A stretch of DNA of 64,000 nt from JALORV01 sp963703945 (lineage in GTDB: Bacteria; Pseudomonadota; Gammaproteobacteria; Burkholderiales; Burkholderiaceae_F). Every line of letters starts with the position of its first letter. The first letter of the stretch is position 1. Shown here piece by piece: positions 16,853-25,887 of the stretch. Below the pieces are notes generated by a model, which was not told the DNA's origin, did not search any database, and saw only the letters and a list, made by a program, of their open reading frames with translations. The stretch covers positions 62,001-126,000 of the forward strand of contig CAVPGM010000009.1 in NCBI GenBank assembly GCA_963703945.1, in the 5' to 3' direction. Both the position numbers and the translations under genes were made by a program.

Positions 16853-17597
16853 TCGAGAGACCGGCCGATCGCTGACGCACCACCTCGAACAGGCAGATCC
16901 CCGCCGCCACCGAGACGTTCAGGCTGTCCACCTGACCCCGCATCGGAATGCGCGCTAACTGGTCGCACCGCTCCTTGCTGAGGCGACGCAAACCCGTACC
17001 TTCGGCGCCCAGCACCCAGCAGACGGCCCGTCGGAGATCGAGCTCGTAGAGCGACGTCTCGGCACTGCCGGCTGCGCCGACGGTATGGATGCCCGCTTCA
17101 CCGATCTCGACAAGGGCGCGCGCGAGGTTGGTCACTTCGATCAAGGGGACGGTCTCCGCGGCGCCCGACGCGGCCTTGAGCGCCGCGGTGGTGAGGCCGG
17201 CCGAGCGGTCCCGCGGAACCATGACGGCGTCGACACCCGCGGCATCGGCAACCCGAAGACATGCACCTAGATTGCGCGGATCCGTCACACCGTCGAGAGT
17301 GAGCAGCAGCGTGCCGTCGTTCACCGTGGCGAGCACGTCGTCCAGCGTCAGCATCTGTGCAATCTCGGCGGCGAGCGCGACGACTCCCTGGTGAGCGGCG
17401 CCGCGGCTCAGACCGCGCAACTGCTCCGAGTCAACGGAGACCACGCACACTCCGCGATCGCGTGCCAGTTGCTGGAGCTGCTGCATGCGGCCATCGCGCC
17501 GACGAACATCGACGTATATCGCCTCGATCGAGTCTGGCGCCGCTCGCAGGCGAGCCGAAACCGCGTGGAAGCCGGCGAGTGCGCGAGTGGGTTTCAT
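16833..17597 (-). CDS. rlmB: 23S rRNA (guanosine-2'-O)-methyltransferase RlmB
   Basis: SPOUT-class methyltransferase modifying G2251 of 23S rRNA. 254 residues: an N-terminal substrate-binding domain (AGFHAVSARLR) and the knotted SpoU domain with the three motifs LLLTLDGVTDPRNLGACLRVA, VCWVLGAEGTGLRRL and IPMRGQVDSLNVSVAAGI. Follows rnr after 36 bases in the classical rnr-rlmB pair. Confidence 0.96.
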   Translation of the reverse strand: MKPTRALAGFHAVSARLRAAPDSIEAIYVDVRRRDGRMQQLQQLARDRGVCVVSVDSEQLRGLSRGAAHQGVVALAAEIAQMLTLDDVLATVNDGTLLLTLDGVTDPRNLGACLRVADAAGVDAVMVPRDRSAGLTTAALKAASGAAETVPLIEVTNLARALVEIGEAGIHTVGAAGSAETSLYELDLRRAVCWVLGAEGTGLRRLSKERCDQLARIPMRGQVDSLNVSVAAGICLFEVVRQRSAGLSNEPHAA

Positions 17598-17633
17598 TCG
17601 CCCCCGCCGGATCGAAAGCCTGCCGCCGCGAAC

Positions 17634-20045
17634 TCAGCGCCCACGCTTGCGCGCCCTGCCATCGCGGGCTCCGCCAACACCCTTCTTGCCGATCTTGTGC
17701 AATTGCCCGCGCCGCGCCCGCCGCCGCGCGTCGACCTTTCCCTGGCGCTCTCGTCGCTCCTCGACCGACTCGCCTCGCCTGCGCTCGCGTTCGACCGGTT
17801 CCGGAGTACCGGCTGCGAGGATCGCCTTGCGCGTATCGTCGCGCACCAGGCGGAATTCGATGCGTCGCGCCTCCAGATCAACACGCGCCACCTGCACGGT
17901 GACGCGGTCGCCCAGACGGTAACGCAGGCCGGTGCGCTCGCCGCGCAACTCGTGCAGCGGTTCGTTGAACAGGAAATATTCGGACCCAAGTTCGGAAACG
18001 TGGACGAGTCCTTCGACATAGAGATCGTCGAGCACGACGAACACGCCGAATGGCACCACCGCGCTCACAGTGCCGCTGTAGGTTTCGCCAACCCGCTCGC
18101 GCATGTAATAACTCTTGAGCCAGGCTTCGACGTCACGCGATGCATCGTCGGCACGTCGCTCGTTGGCCGAGCAGATCAAACCCAGCTTCTCCCAGACACC
18201 GAGTTCGCCGTCAGCAGCGGGCTTGCGCTCGCGCTGGCGCATTGCGTTGCGGGCGGCCAGCGGTGCCACCGCGCCCGACACGCTGGTGACTACCGGAGCA
18301 TAGTGTTTCTTCCCCAGGCATGCCTTGATGGCGCGATGGACCAGCAGATCCGGATAGCGCCGGATCGGCGAGGTGAAGTGCGTGTAGGCCTCGTACGCGA
18401 GCCCGAAGTGGCCCGAGTTGTGCGGGCTGTAGATCGCCTGCTGCATCGACCGCAGCAGCACGGTCTGCAGCAGTTGCGCATCCGGCCGCGGCCGGATCTT
18501 CTTCAGCACCAGCGCATAGTCCGCCGGCTGCGGATCGTCGCCGCCCTCCAGGTGCAGGCCGAGCGTCTTCAGCATCGCTCGCACGTTGGCCAGCCGCTCG
18601 GGTGTGGGCCCTTCGTGCACCCGGTAGAGCGCCCCGTGCTTGCTGCGGGTCAGGAAATCGGCAGCGCAGACATTGGCCGCCAGCATGCATTCCTCGATCA
18701 GCTTGTGCGCGTCGTTGCGCGTGCGCGGAACGATGCGCTCGATCCGCCCGTTGGGATCGCAGATGATGTAGGTCTCGGTCGTCTCCAGGTCAATCGCGCC
18801 GCGCGTTTCGCGGGCATTCGCCAGCGTCTCGTACAGCGCGTGCAGATGCTGAAGATGCGGCAGCAAGTCAACGATTCGATGCGCGGCACGACTGCCCGGC
18901 ATCGACAGCGCCTCCCACACCTCGTCGTAGGTCAGGCGCGCTTGCGAGTGCATGACGGCCGGATAAAACTGGTATGCGTCGAGCGTGCCCTTCCCGCTGA
19001 CCACGCAGTCACAGACCATGACCAGTCGGTCGACGTCGGGATTGAGAGAGCACAGTCCGTTCGACAGCTTCTCCGGCAGCATCGGGATCACGCGCCGCGG
19101 AAAATACACCGAGGTCGAGCGGTTCTGCGCTTCGGTATCCAGCGCGTCGCCGGCTTTGACGTAGTGGCTGACGTCCGCGATCGCGACTATCAGCCGCCAG
19201 CCCTTCTTGCGGCCCGGCAGCGGCTCGCAGTAGACCGCGTCATCGAAGTCGCGCGCATCGGCACCGTCGATGGTGACGAGCGGGATGTCACGCAGGTCGA
19301 CCCTTCCGCGCAGGTCGCGCGGCAAAACACCGTCGGGCAACTGCTCCGCGAGCTCGAGCGCCGCAGCCGGAAACTCGTGCGGCACGGCGAACTTGCGCAC
19401 TGCGATCTCGATCTCCATGCCGGGATCGTCGACCGCGCCAAGTACCTCGATAACGCGTCCGACGGGCTGCACATAGCGCTGCGGTTGCTGCAGGATCTCG
19501 ACGACGACCACCTGGCCCGGCTCGGCCGTCAGCGAGGCTCCCGGCGGAACCAGAATGTCGTGTTGGATGCGTTGATCCTCGGGGACGATGATCGTGACGC
19601 CGCGCTCGTTCAGCAGGCGGCCAACGAGCTTGTTGGTGCGGCGCTCAATGACCTCGACGATCTCGCCTTCGGGCCTGCCGCGACGATCGGTGCCGGCGAC
19701 ACGCGCAAGCACGCGATCGCCGTGCAGTACCTTGCTCATTTCGTGTTCCGACAGCACGAGATCCTGGCCGTCGTCGTCGCGGACCAGGAAGCCATAGCCT
19801 TCGCGATGGCCCTGCACTTGGCCCGAGATCAGGTTGGCGCGGGCGGCGACGAGCAGAAGGCCGGCCCGGTTGCGCACGATGCGGCCGGAACGTTCGAGTT
19901 CCTCGAGTTCCGAGTTGAAAGTGGTGCGCGTTTCGTCGCTCAAATGCAGCCGCCCGGCAAGGTCCTGTGGCGTGAGCGGCGCACGCGCGGCTGTCAAAGC
20001 CTGCAAGATGGCGTTGCCGTCAATGGTGGGGTTCTTCTGTATCAA
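17634..20045 (-). CDS. rnr: ribonuclease R
   Basis: Processive 3'-5' exoribonuclease of 803 residues that degrades structured RNA. Order: N-terminal winged helix (about 1-70), two cold-shock OB domains, RNB catalytic domain with the acidic cluster GADARDFDDAV (near residue 275), and an S1 domain near 640-720 (GETYSGTVSAVVPFGVFVVL). The C-terminal tail is rich in Arg and Lys, typical of RNase R rather than RNase II. First gene of rnr-rlmB-alkB-cobB. Confidence 0.97.
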   Translation of the reverse strand: MIQKNPTIDGNAILQALTAARAPLTPQDLAGRLHLSDETRTTFNSELEELERSGRIVRNRAGLLLVAARANLISGQVQGHREGYGFLVRDDDGQDLVLSEHEMSKVLHGDRVLARVAGTDRRGRPEGEIVEVIERRTNKLVGRLLNERGVTIIVPEDQRIQHDILVPPGASLTAEPGQVVVVEILQQPQRYVQPVGRVIEVLGAVDDPGMEIEIAVRKFAVPHEFPAAALELAEQLPDGVLPRDLRGRVDLRDIPLVTIDGADARDFDDAVYCEPLPGRKKGWRLIVAIADVSHYVKAGDALDTEAQNRSTSVYFPRRVIPMLPEKLSNGLCSLNPDVDRLVMVCDCVVSGKGTLDAYQFYPAVMHSQARLTYDEVWEALSMPGSRAAHRIVDLLPHLQHLHALYETLANARETRGAIDLETTETYIICDPNGRIERIVPRTRNDAHKLIEECMLAANVCAADFLTRSKHGALYRVHEGPTPERLANVRAMLKTLGLHLEGGDDPQPADYALVLKKIRPRPDAQLLQTVLLRSMQQAIYSPHNSGHFGLAYEAYTHFTSPIRRYPDLLVHRAIKACLGKKHYAPVVTSVSGAVAPLAARNAMRQRERKPAADGELGVWEKLGLICSANERRADDASRDVEAWLKSYYMRERVGETYSGTVSAVVPFGVFVVLDDLYVEGLVHVSELGSEYFLFNEPLHELRGERTGLRYRLGDRVTVQVARVDLEARRIEFRLVRDDTRKAILAAGTPEPVERERRRGESVEERRERQGKVDARRRARRGQLHKIGKKGVGGARDGRARKRGR

Positions 20046-20111
20046 GTTGTCTTCTTCGGGTTCTGTTGCTCGTCCTGCCGTCCGTTGATGTGTTGGGGCA
20101 GCCTAACGCAT

Positions 20112-20139
20112 TTGACATCGCATTCGTCGTGGCTAGAAT
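20112..20139 (+). promoter_or_regulatory. promoter of tRNA-Leu
   Basis: TTGACA (20112-20117) and TAGAAT (20134-20139) with a 16-base spacer, ending 15 bases before the mature tRNA start. A consensus -35 at this point fits a stable-RNA promoter. It is divergent from rnr. Confidence 0.75.
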
Positions 20140-20154
20140 CTCGCGCTCACCTGT

Positions 20155-20219
<65 letters not shown>

Positions 20220-20239
<20 letters not shown>

Positions 20240-20409
20240 TATTCAAGGCCGGCATCGCCGGCCTTTTGCTTTTCTCTGCCCAGGAAGCGAAGCACCTGCG
20301 TGCTTCGCGCGAGGACGAGAATGGCGCCGCATGCAAGCGGCGCCGGGGTCGCGGCACGTGACCGACTCCTCTCCTGGGCACCATCTTCAGGGCCGGCACT
20401 GCCGGCCTC
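20220..20409 (+). repeat. imperfect direct repeat of the tRNA-Leu 3' end plus terminator
   Basis: The 46 bases 20220-20265 (T-loop, acceptor 3' strand, CCA, terminator stem) recur at 20364-20409 with about five mismatches. Between the copies lie two perfect hairpins: GCGAAGCAC-CTGC-GTGCTTCGC (20287-20308) and GGCGCCGC-ATGCAA-GCGGCGCC (20323-20344). No gene lies between. The stretch 20240-20427 holds nothing else that I can see. Confidence 0.8.
20245..20274 (+). terminator. intrinsic terminator of tRNA-Leu
   Basis: AAGGCCGGC-ATC-GCCGGCCTT stem (20245-20265) followed by TTGCTTTT, five bases after the CCA end. A degenerate copy of this region lies about 144 bases downstream. Confidence 0.8.
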
Positions 20410-20427
20410 TGTCTGCCTGTATATCGA

Positions 20428-20949
20428 TCAGCTCGAGGTACCACTGCGCAGTCGCGCGGCCAGCTTCTGCGGACCCATTGCGTCGTAGACCTCGAACGGC
20501 TGGTGTATCCAGGGATTGGTCGGCAGGTACTCGACGTAGTAGTCGGGCCTGAAACTCGAGCACGCCTTGTACCAGATGACACCAGTGCGGATCTCCTGCA
20601 AACCGCGGTACCGCTGCTTCAGGTGGTCAACTACGCGGCTCAGCGTGACACCCGAATCCACCAGATCGTCGACCAGCAGCAGGCGCCCGCGCAGCGCGTC
20701 CTGCGTCATGGTGATGTACTCGCCGATGTCGAGCGTGCCCTGCGAACGGCCAGCAGCCTCGCGGTAGGAACTGGCAGCGAGGATCGCCAGCGGCAGATCG
20801 TAGATCCTTGATATCACATCTCCCACGCGCAGCCCGCCACGCGCGAGGCACAGCAGACAATCGAAGTGCCACCCCGATTCATGAATCGCGAGGCTCAGCT
20901 GCTCGATCAGCCGGTGATACTCGTCCCAGGAAATGTACAGATCCTTCAC
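20428..20949 (-). CDS. phosphoribosyltransferase (Gpt/Hpt-like)
   Basis: Type I phosphoribosyltransferase of 173 residues. The PRPP-binding loop is LLLVDDLVDSGVTL, and CLARGGLRVGDVISR upstream is the PPi loop region. The downstream segment VIWYKACSSFRPDYYVEYL resembles xanthine/hypoxanthine transferases, so a purine base is the likely substrate. A GTG at 20949 (VKDLYISWDEYHR), 11 bases after the purA stop, is taken as start; the longer open frame inside purA is ignored. The purA neighbour supports a purine-salvage role. Confidence 0.85.
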   Translation of the reverse strand: MKDLYISWDEYHRLIEQLSLAIHESGWHFDCLLCLARGGLRVGDVISRIYDLPLAILAASSYREAAGRSQGTLDIGEYITMTQDALRGRLLLVDDLVDSGVTLSRVVDHLKQRYRGLQEIRTGVIWYKACSSFRPDYYVEYLPTNPWIHQPFEVYDAMGPQKLAARLRSGTSS

Positions 20950-20960
20950 GCGCGCCGGGC

Positions 20961-22253
20961 TCAGTGGAACGGATGACGCAGGACGATGGTCTGTTCGCGC
21001 TCCGGACCGGTGGACACGAGGTCGAGCGGCACGCCGAGCACTTCCGCCAGCCGTTCGAGGTAGCGCCTCGCGTTCACCGGCAGAGCGTTCCAGTCGCGAA
21101 CGCCGAACGTTGATTCCGACCATCCGGTGAATTCCTCGTAGACCGGCTCGCAGCGCGCAACCGCGTCGGCCCCGTATGGCAGGATGTCGACGACACGACC
21201 GTCAAAGCGATAGCCGACGCCAAGCATCACACTCGGGAGCCCGTCCAGCACGTCGAGCTTGGTGATGCACAGTCCCGTCGTGCCGTTCAGCTGCACAGCA
21301 CGTCGAAGCCCGGCCGCATCGAACCAGCCGCAGCGCCGCGGCCGGCCCGTCACCGAACCAAACTCCTGCCCGCGGTTGCGCAAATGTTCGCCGGTGGCGG
21401 TCGCGAGTTCGGTCGGAAACGGCCCGGAACCCACGCGCGTCGAATAGGCCTTGGTGATGCCGAGCACGTAGTCGAGCCGTTGCGGCGCGACACCGGCACC
21501 GGCTGACGCAGCGCCTGCCACGGTGTTGCTCGACGTTACGTAGGGATAGGTTCCGTGGTCGACGTCGAGCAGCGTGCCCTGAGCCCCTTCGAACAGCAGC
21601 CGGTGCCCCGAGGACATCACGCTGTTGAGCCGGTACGAAACGTCGATGATCATCGGCTTCAGGCGTTCCGCGAGAGAAAGTGTCTCGTCGATCACCCGCG
21701 ACGCATCCACGCGCGGCGCTTCGTAGTACCGCTCCAGCATGAAGTTGTGGAAGTCGAGCGCCTCGTGGACTCCCTCGGCGAAGCGCTGCGCATCAAACAG
21801 ATCCTGTGCGCGCACTGCGCGCCGGCCGACCTTGTCTTCGTACGCCGGACCGATGCCGCGGCCGGTGGTGCCGATCTTCGACTCGCCCCGTCGCATCTCG
21901 CGGGCCCGGTCGAGAGCGACGTGATATTCGAGGATCAGCGGGCAGTTGCCGCTGATGGCCAGCCGCGACGCGACATCGACTCCTGCGGCCTGCAGTTCGT
22001 CGATCTCGGCCAGCAATGCGGTCGGCGACAGCACGACGCCATTTCCGATGTAGCACGCCGTTTTCGGACGCAGGATGCCCGACGGGATCAGCCGCAAAAT
22101 GGTCTTCTTGCCACCGATCACCAGCGTATGCCCCGCGTTATGTCCGCCCTGGAAGCGAACCACGCCGTCAACGAACTCGGTCAGCCAGTCGACGATCTTG
22201 CCCTTGCCTTCGTCGCCCCACTGGGTGCCGACGACGACCACGTTCTGTGCCAT
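20961..22253 (-). CDS. purA: adenylosuccinate synthetase
   Basis: First step from IMP to AMP: GTP-dependent ligation of aspartate to IMP. 430 residues. N-terminal VVVGTQWGDEGKGKIVDWL contains the P-loop-like GDEGKGK and catalytic Asp; FQGGHNAGHTLV supplies the catalytic His, and EGAQGTLLDVDHGTYPYVTS is the IMP loop. Nine bases after hisZ, in the hfl-hisZ-purA order characteristic of betaproteobacteria. Confidence 0.98.
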   Translation of the reverse strand: MAQNVVVVGTQWGDEGKGKIVDWLTEFVDGVVRFQGGHNAGHTLVIGGKKTILRLIPSGILRPKTACYIGNGVVLSPTALLAEIDELQAAGVDVASRLAISGNCPLILEYHVALDRAREMRRGESKIGTTGRGIGPAYEDKVGRRAVRAQDLFDAQRFAEGVHEALDFHNFMLERYYEAPRVDASRVIDETLSLAERLKPMIIDVSYRLNSVMSSGHRLLFEGAQGTLLDVDHGTYPYVTSSNTVAGAASAGAGVAPQRLDYVLGITKAYSTRVGSGPFPTELATATGEHLRNRGQEFGSVTGRPRRCGWFDAAGLRRAVQLNGTTGLCITKLDVLDGLPSVMLGVGYRFDGRVVDILPYGADAVARCEPVYEEFTGWSESTFGVRDWNALPVNARRYLERLAEVLGVPLDLVSTGPEREQTIVLRHPFH

Positions 22254-22262
22254 CTTCAGGTC

Positions 22263-23436
22263 CTATTTCGCGTTGGTCGCGACCTCGCGGTCGATGACCT
22301 GCCATTTCGAATCGCGCTGGTGCAGTTCGCGGTCGAAGATGAAGTCCCCTGGGTCGACGTCGCCGGACTCGCCCGGCAGCCGCTGGACGACGATCTGACC
22401 GAGCGCGCGCAGTTCACGGATGACCGATCGCAGCGAGGTTTCGTCCCCTGCCGGGGCGAGAATGGCGTGCGGCGTATCGGTCGCCAGCAGGCCCACCAGA
22501 TCGCGCAGGTAGACCGAGAAGCCGACCGCGGGCCGCGCACGGCCGAAAGCCTTGCCGATGTTGTCGTAGCGACCTCCGCGCAGTACGGCACTCGGCAGCT
22601 GCTCAGCGTGCGCTGCGAACGTCACGCCGGTCAGGTAACGGTAGCCATGCAGATCGGCGAGGTCGATCGACACCGCGTCGGCGCCGCAGCCTGCGGCGAG
22701 CGCCTGGAGTTCGTCGAGGGCAGCCTCAGTTGCCGGCTCGTGCGGCAGCGAACGACGCGCAAGCTCGATGATGTCGACGCCGCCACTCAGGCGTCCGAGT
22801 GAAACGAGGCTTTCGGCCACCGTTGCCGGCAGTCCTCGGACCGACTGCTGCAGCGCCGGCATGTCCTTGGTGCTGAGCGCCGCCAGCACGTCGTCCTCGG
22901 CGGTCCGCCGACAGGCGCGCCATGTCGAGCAGTCCGCGCACGACTCCGGTGTGCCCGAGATCGAGTTGCACGCGGGAGAGACCGGCCTGGCGCAGCGAGA
23001 GGACCGCCAGTTCGAGGATTTCGGCGTCGGCCGCAATGCCCGATGCGCCATAGAGCTCCGCACCCACCTGCAACGGCTCGCGCACGGCCAGTGGATGCTG
23101 AGGCCGCGCGTGCAGCACGCTGCCGGCGTAGCACAGCCTCGCAGTGCCCGGCCGGTTGAGGATGTGCGCGTCGATGCGGGCGACCTGCGGCGTCGCATCC
23201 GCGCGCAGCCCCAGCATGCGGCCGCTCGACTGGTCGACCAGCTTGAAGGTGCGCAGGTCGAGGTCGCTGCCGGTGCCGGTCAGCAGCGAATCGACGTACT
23301 CGATCAGCGGCGGAATCACCAGCTCGTAACCGTAGCTCGCATAGAGGTCGAGCAGAGTCCGCCGGAGCTGCTCGACGCGGCGCGCTTCGCGGGGAAGGAC
23401 GTCCGAAATGTTTTCGGGGAGTAGCCAGCGCGGCAT
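22263..23436 (-). CDS. hisZ: ATP phosphoribosyltransferase regulatory subunit HisZ, one frame break
   Basis: Class II aminoacyl-tRNA-synthetase-like protein that activates short-form HisG, the first enzyme of histidine synthesis. The N-terminal part (MPRWLLPENISDVLPREARR, YASYGYELVIPP) reads from 23436 to about residue 178 (LLDMARLSADR). The rest (EDDVLAALSTKDMPALQ, later VLRGGRYDNIGKAFGR) reads in the next frame. The break is at about 22899-22915, and the gene is one base too long. Joined, it is a complete ~390-residue HisZ. Preceded by DUF2065 and followed by purA. Confidence 0.9.
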
Positions 23437-23498
23437 GGCAGCGACAGGGGCGAGAGCGTGGCGGCGCCGCGGCGGCGCCGCAGCTCAGTCGATCCGGG

Positions 23499-23684
23499 TC
23501 AGCTCAGTAACCAGAACAATAACGCGCCGCAGGCCACGGCGATCAGCCCGAAGAAACGGATCTGACCGTCGTTGAGCTCGGTCACGCGCTGGAACATCTG
23601 GCGCCATGTCGCAGGCGCGAGCAGCGGAAGCAGACCTTCGAGGACCAGCATCAGTCCGAACGCCAGCGCGAGAACCTCCAGCAT
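23499..23684 (-). CDS. DUF2065 small membrane protein
   Basis: 61-residue inner-membrane protein with two hydrophobic helices (LEVLALAFGLMLVLEGLLPL and IRFFGLIAVACGALLFWLL). Function unknown; it almost always lies after hflC in proteobacteria. Its ATG shares a base with the hflC stop (TGATG at 23682-23686), so translation is coupled. Confidence 0.9.
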   Translation of the reverse strand: MLEVLALAFGLMLVLEGLLPLLAPATWRQMFQRVTELNDGQIRFFGLIAVACGALLFWLLS

Positions 23685-24568
23685 CAGCGACGCGGTGCCG
23701 ATGGAGCGTCCGGCGACTTCATGTACTTGAAGAACTCCGACGAAGGGTCGACGACCATGATGTCGTTCCGATTGCGGAAACTGGCGCGATAGGCCTCGAG
23801 GCTGCGATAGAAGCGCGCGAACTCCGCGTTCTGCCCGAACGATTGCGCATAGAGCGCCGAGGCCTTTGCATCGCCGTCGCCGCGGATCTTCTGCGCGTCC
23901 CGGTAGGCGGCCGACAGCAGGACTTCCTTCTGACGGTCGGCGTCGGCGCGAATCTTCTCGCTTTCCGCCGCGCCGATCGAGCGCTGCTCGTTGGCGACGC
24001 GCTTGCGTTCGGCCTCCATCCGGCGGTAAACAGACTCGCTGATCTCCGGCACGAAATCGACGCGTTTCAGGCGCACGTCGACGATCTCGACGCCGAAGCC
24101 CTTGGTCCGCTCCTGCACCGACGCCCGGATCTCCTCCATCGCCTTGTCGCGCTCGCGCGAGGTGATCTCGTTGACGGTGCGCTTGTTGACCGACTGGTTG
24201 AGCGCGTCGCGCACCAGCGTGCCGATCCGGTCCTCGGCCGAGCGCTCGCCGGCGGGGAAACTCACGCGGAACAGGCGCGGATCGACGATCCGCCACTTGA
24301 CGAACGAATCGACCAGCAGGTTCTTCTTCTCCGAGGTCTGCACACGGTCGGCGACCGGCGTGTCAAGCGTCAGGATCCGCCTGTCCTGGTATTCGACGTT
24401 CTGCAACAGCGGGACGCGGAAATACAGTCCGGGTTCAGTCACGACCCGCGTGATCTGGCCCAGCTGGTAGACGATCGCCGACTGGCGCTGGTCGACGATG
24501 AAGGTGCTCGCACGGACGATGAAGGCCGTGATCACGAGTCCGACAACGGTGGCAAGGATGCGGTTCAT
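23684..24568 (-). CDS. hflC: HflC, SPFH-family modulator of FtsH
   Basis: Membrane-anchored periplasmic protein that, with HflK, encloses the FtsH protease and modulates its activity. 294 residues: one N-terminal membrane segment (residues 4-20), an SPFH/band-7 domain (FIVDQRQSAIVYQLGQITRV onward), then a long coiled-coil region (EAERKRVANEQRSIGAAESE). Follows hflK by nine bases. Confidence 0.96.
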   Translation of the reverse strand: MNRILATVVGLVITAFIVRASTFIVDQRQSAIVYQLGQITRVVTEPGLYFRVPLLQNVEYQDRRILTLDTPVADRVQTSEKKNLLVDSFVKWRIVDPRLFRVSFPAGERSAEDRIGTLVRDALNQSVNKRTVNEITSRERDKAMEEIRASVQERTKGFGVEIVDVRLKRVDFVPEISESVYRRMEAERKRVANEQRSIGAAESEKIRADADRQKEVLLSAAYRDAQKIRGDGDAKASALYAQSFGQNAEFARFYRSLEAYRASFRNRNDIMVVDPSSEFFKYMKSPDAPSAPRR

Positions 24569-24577
24569 CGCTGCATC

Positions 24578-25831
24578 TCAGCGCGCTTCGCGATCGCGAC
24601 TGCGCAGCGAATCGCGGGTCCGCGCGTCGTTCGCCGTCGGCGCTGCGTCGGGAGCTGGAGTCGCCGGCGGCGGCGTGCGCTGTGCCATCGCATCCTGCGT
24701 GACCTGCTGCATCAGTTTGTCGAACGGCAGGTAGAGCAGCTGGTTGTTGTTGCGCGAATCGACCAGCACCTTGGTCGTGTTCGTGAATATCTGCTGCATC
24801 GTGTCCACATACATGCGGTCGCGCGTGACTGCGGGTGCCTTCTGATACTCGGTCAGGATCTGCCGGAACCGCGATGCATCGCCCTCTGCGGTCTGCACGA
24901 TGCGCGTGCGGTAGCCCTCGGCCTCCTGCATCAGGCGCGAAGCGGCGCCGCGCGCCTTGGGCACCACATCATTGGCGTAGGCTTGGCCCTCGTTGATCTG
25001 CCGCTCGCGATCCTGACCCGCCTTGACAGCATCGTCGAACGCGGCCTGCACCTGTTCGGGCGGCTGGACGTTCTGGATCGCGACCGCCGAAACAAGGATC
25101 CCGGTGCCATAGCGGTCAAGCATTTCCTGCATGCGCTTGCGCACCTCGTCGGCGATCTGCTGGCGCGACTCGTAGAGCACGGAGTCCATCGTCTTGCGTC
25201 CCACGACCTCGCGCATCGCGGATTCCGCAGCCTGGATGACGGACGACGTCGGATTGCGGCTGTTGAAAAGGTAGTCGCGAGCGCCCTCGTCCTTGATGCG
25301 GTACTGGACCTCGAACTGGATGTCGACGATGTTCTCGTCGTCCGACAGCATCAGCGCTTCCTTGAGCCGTTCCGGTCGACCGCGCGTGCCGACCTCGACT
25401 TTGCGCAGCGAAAGGATGTCGACCAGCTCGCTCGACTGCACCGGCCACGGCAGGCGCCACCGGAACCCCGGTCGAGTCGTTTCGGTGTACTTGCCGAAGG
25501 TGGTGACCACCCCGACCTGCCCCTCCGGCACGATGTAGAAACCGCTTGCGATCCAGATCAGCGTGAGAACCGCGACCACGGCGGCCAGCCCGATGCCCGT
25601 TCCGCGCGGGCTGGCCCCCAGATTGCCGAAGCCGCCACCACCGCGCGGCGAGTTCGTCTTCTTGCCGAACAGGCCATTGAGGCGTCTGTTGAAGTCGCGC
25701 CAGAGTTCCTCGAGATCGGGCGGCCCATCGCCGTTCGGGCGTTGCGGACGGCGCGGTTCCTCGCGTTCGCCGTCATTACTCGAGCCACCCGAACCGCTAC
25801 CGCGGCCCCATTGGGGGTCGTTGAGCGACAT
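24578..25831 (-). CDS. hflK: HflK, SPFH-family modulator of FtsH
   Basis: Partner of HflC, 417 residues. A Gly/Ser/Arg-rich cytoplasmic N-terminus (about 1-75) is followed by one membrane helix (GIGLAAVVAVLTLIWIASGF), the SPFH domain (IVPEGQVGVVTTFGKYTETT) and a coiled coil ending in a low-complexity Pro/Ala tail (PPPATPAPDAAPTAN). Transcribed 56 bases after hflX. Confidence 0.96.
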   Translation of the reverse strand: MSLNDPQWGRGSGSGGSSNDGEREEPRRPQRPNGDGPPDLEELWRDFNRRLNGLFGKKTNSPRGGGGFGNLGASPRGTGIGLAAVVAVLTLIWIASGFYIVPEGQVGVVTTFGKYTETTRPGFRWRLPWPVQSSELVDILSLRKVEVGTRGRPERLKEALMLSDDENIVDIQFEVQYRIKDEGARDYLFNSRNPTSSVIQAAESAMREVVGRKTMDSVLYESRQQIADEVRKRMQEMLDRYGTGILVSAVAIQNVQPPEQVQAAFDDAVKAGQDRERQINEGQAYANDVVPKARGAASRLMQEAEGYRTRIVQTAEGDASRFRQILTEYQKAPAVTRDRMYVDTMQQIFTNTTKVLVDSRNNNQLLYLPFDKLMQQVTQDAMAQRTPPPATPAPDAAPTANDARTRDSLRSRDREAR

Positions 25832-25887
25832 GCGTTTCCTAGGAAAGAGTGGGTCTCAGCATAACGATCGTCGGCGCGTCATCGCGG

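Noticed and set aside
23606..25864. A 752-codon forward frame opposite hflC and hflK
   Set aside because: Shadow of two well-supported SPFH genes, with no family features of its own.
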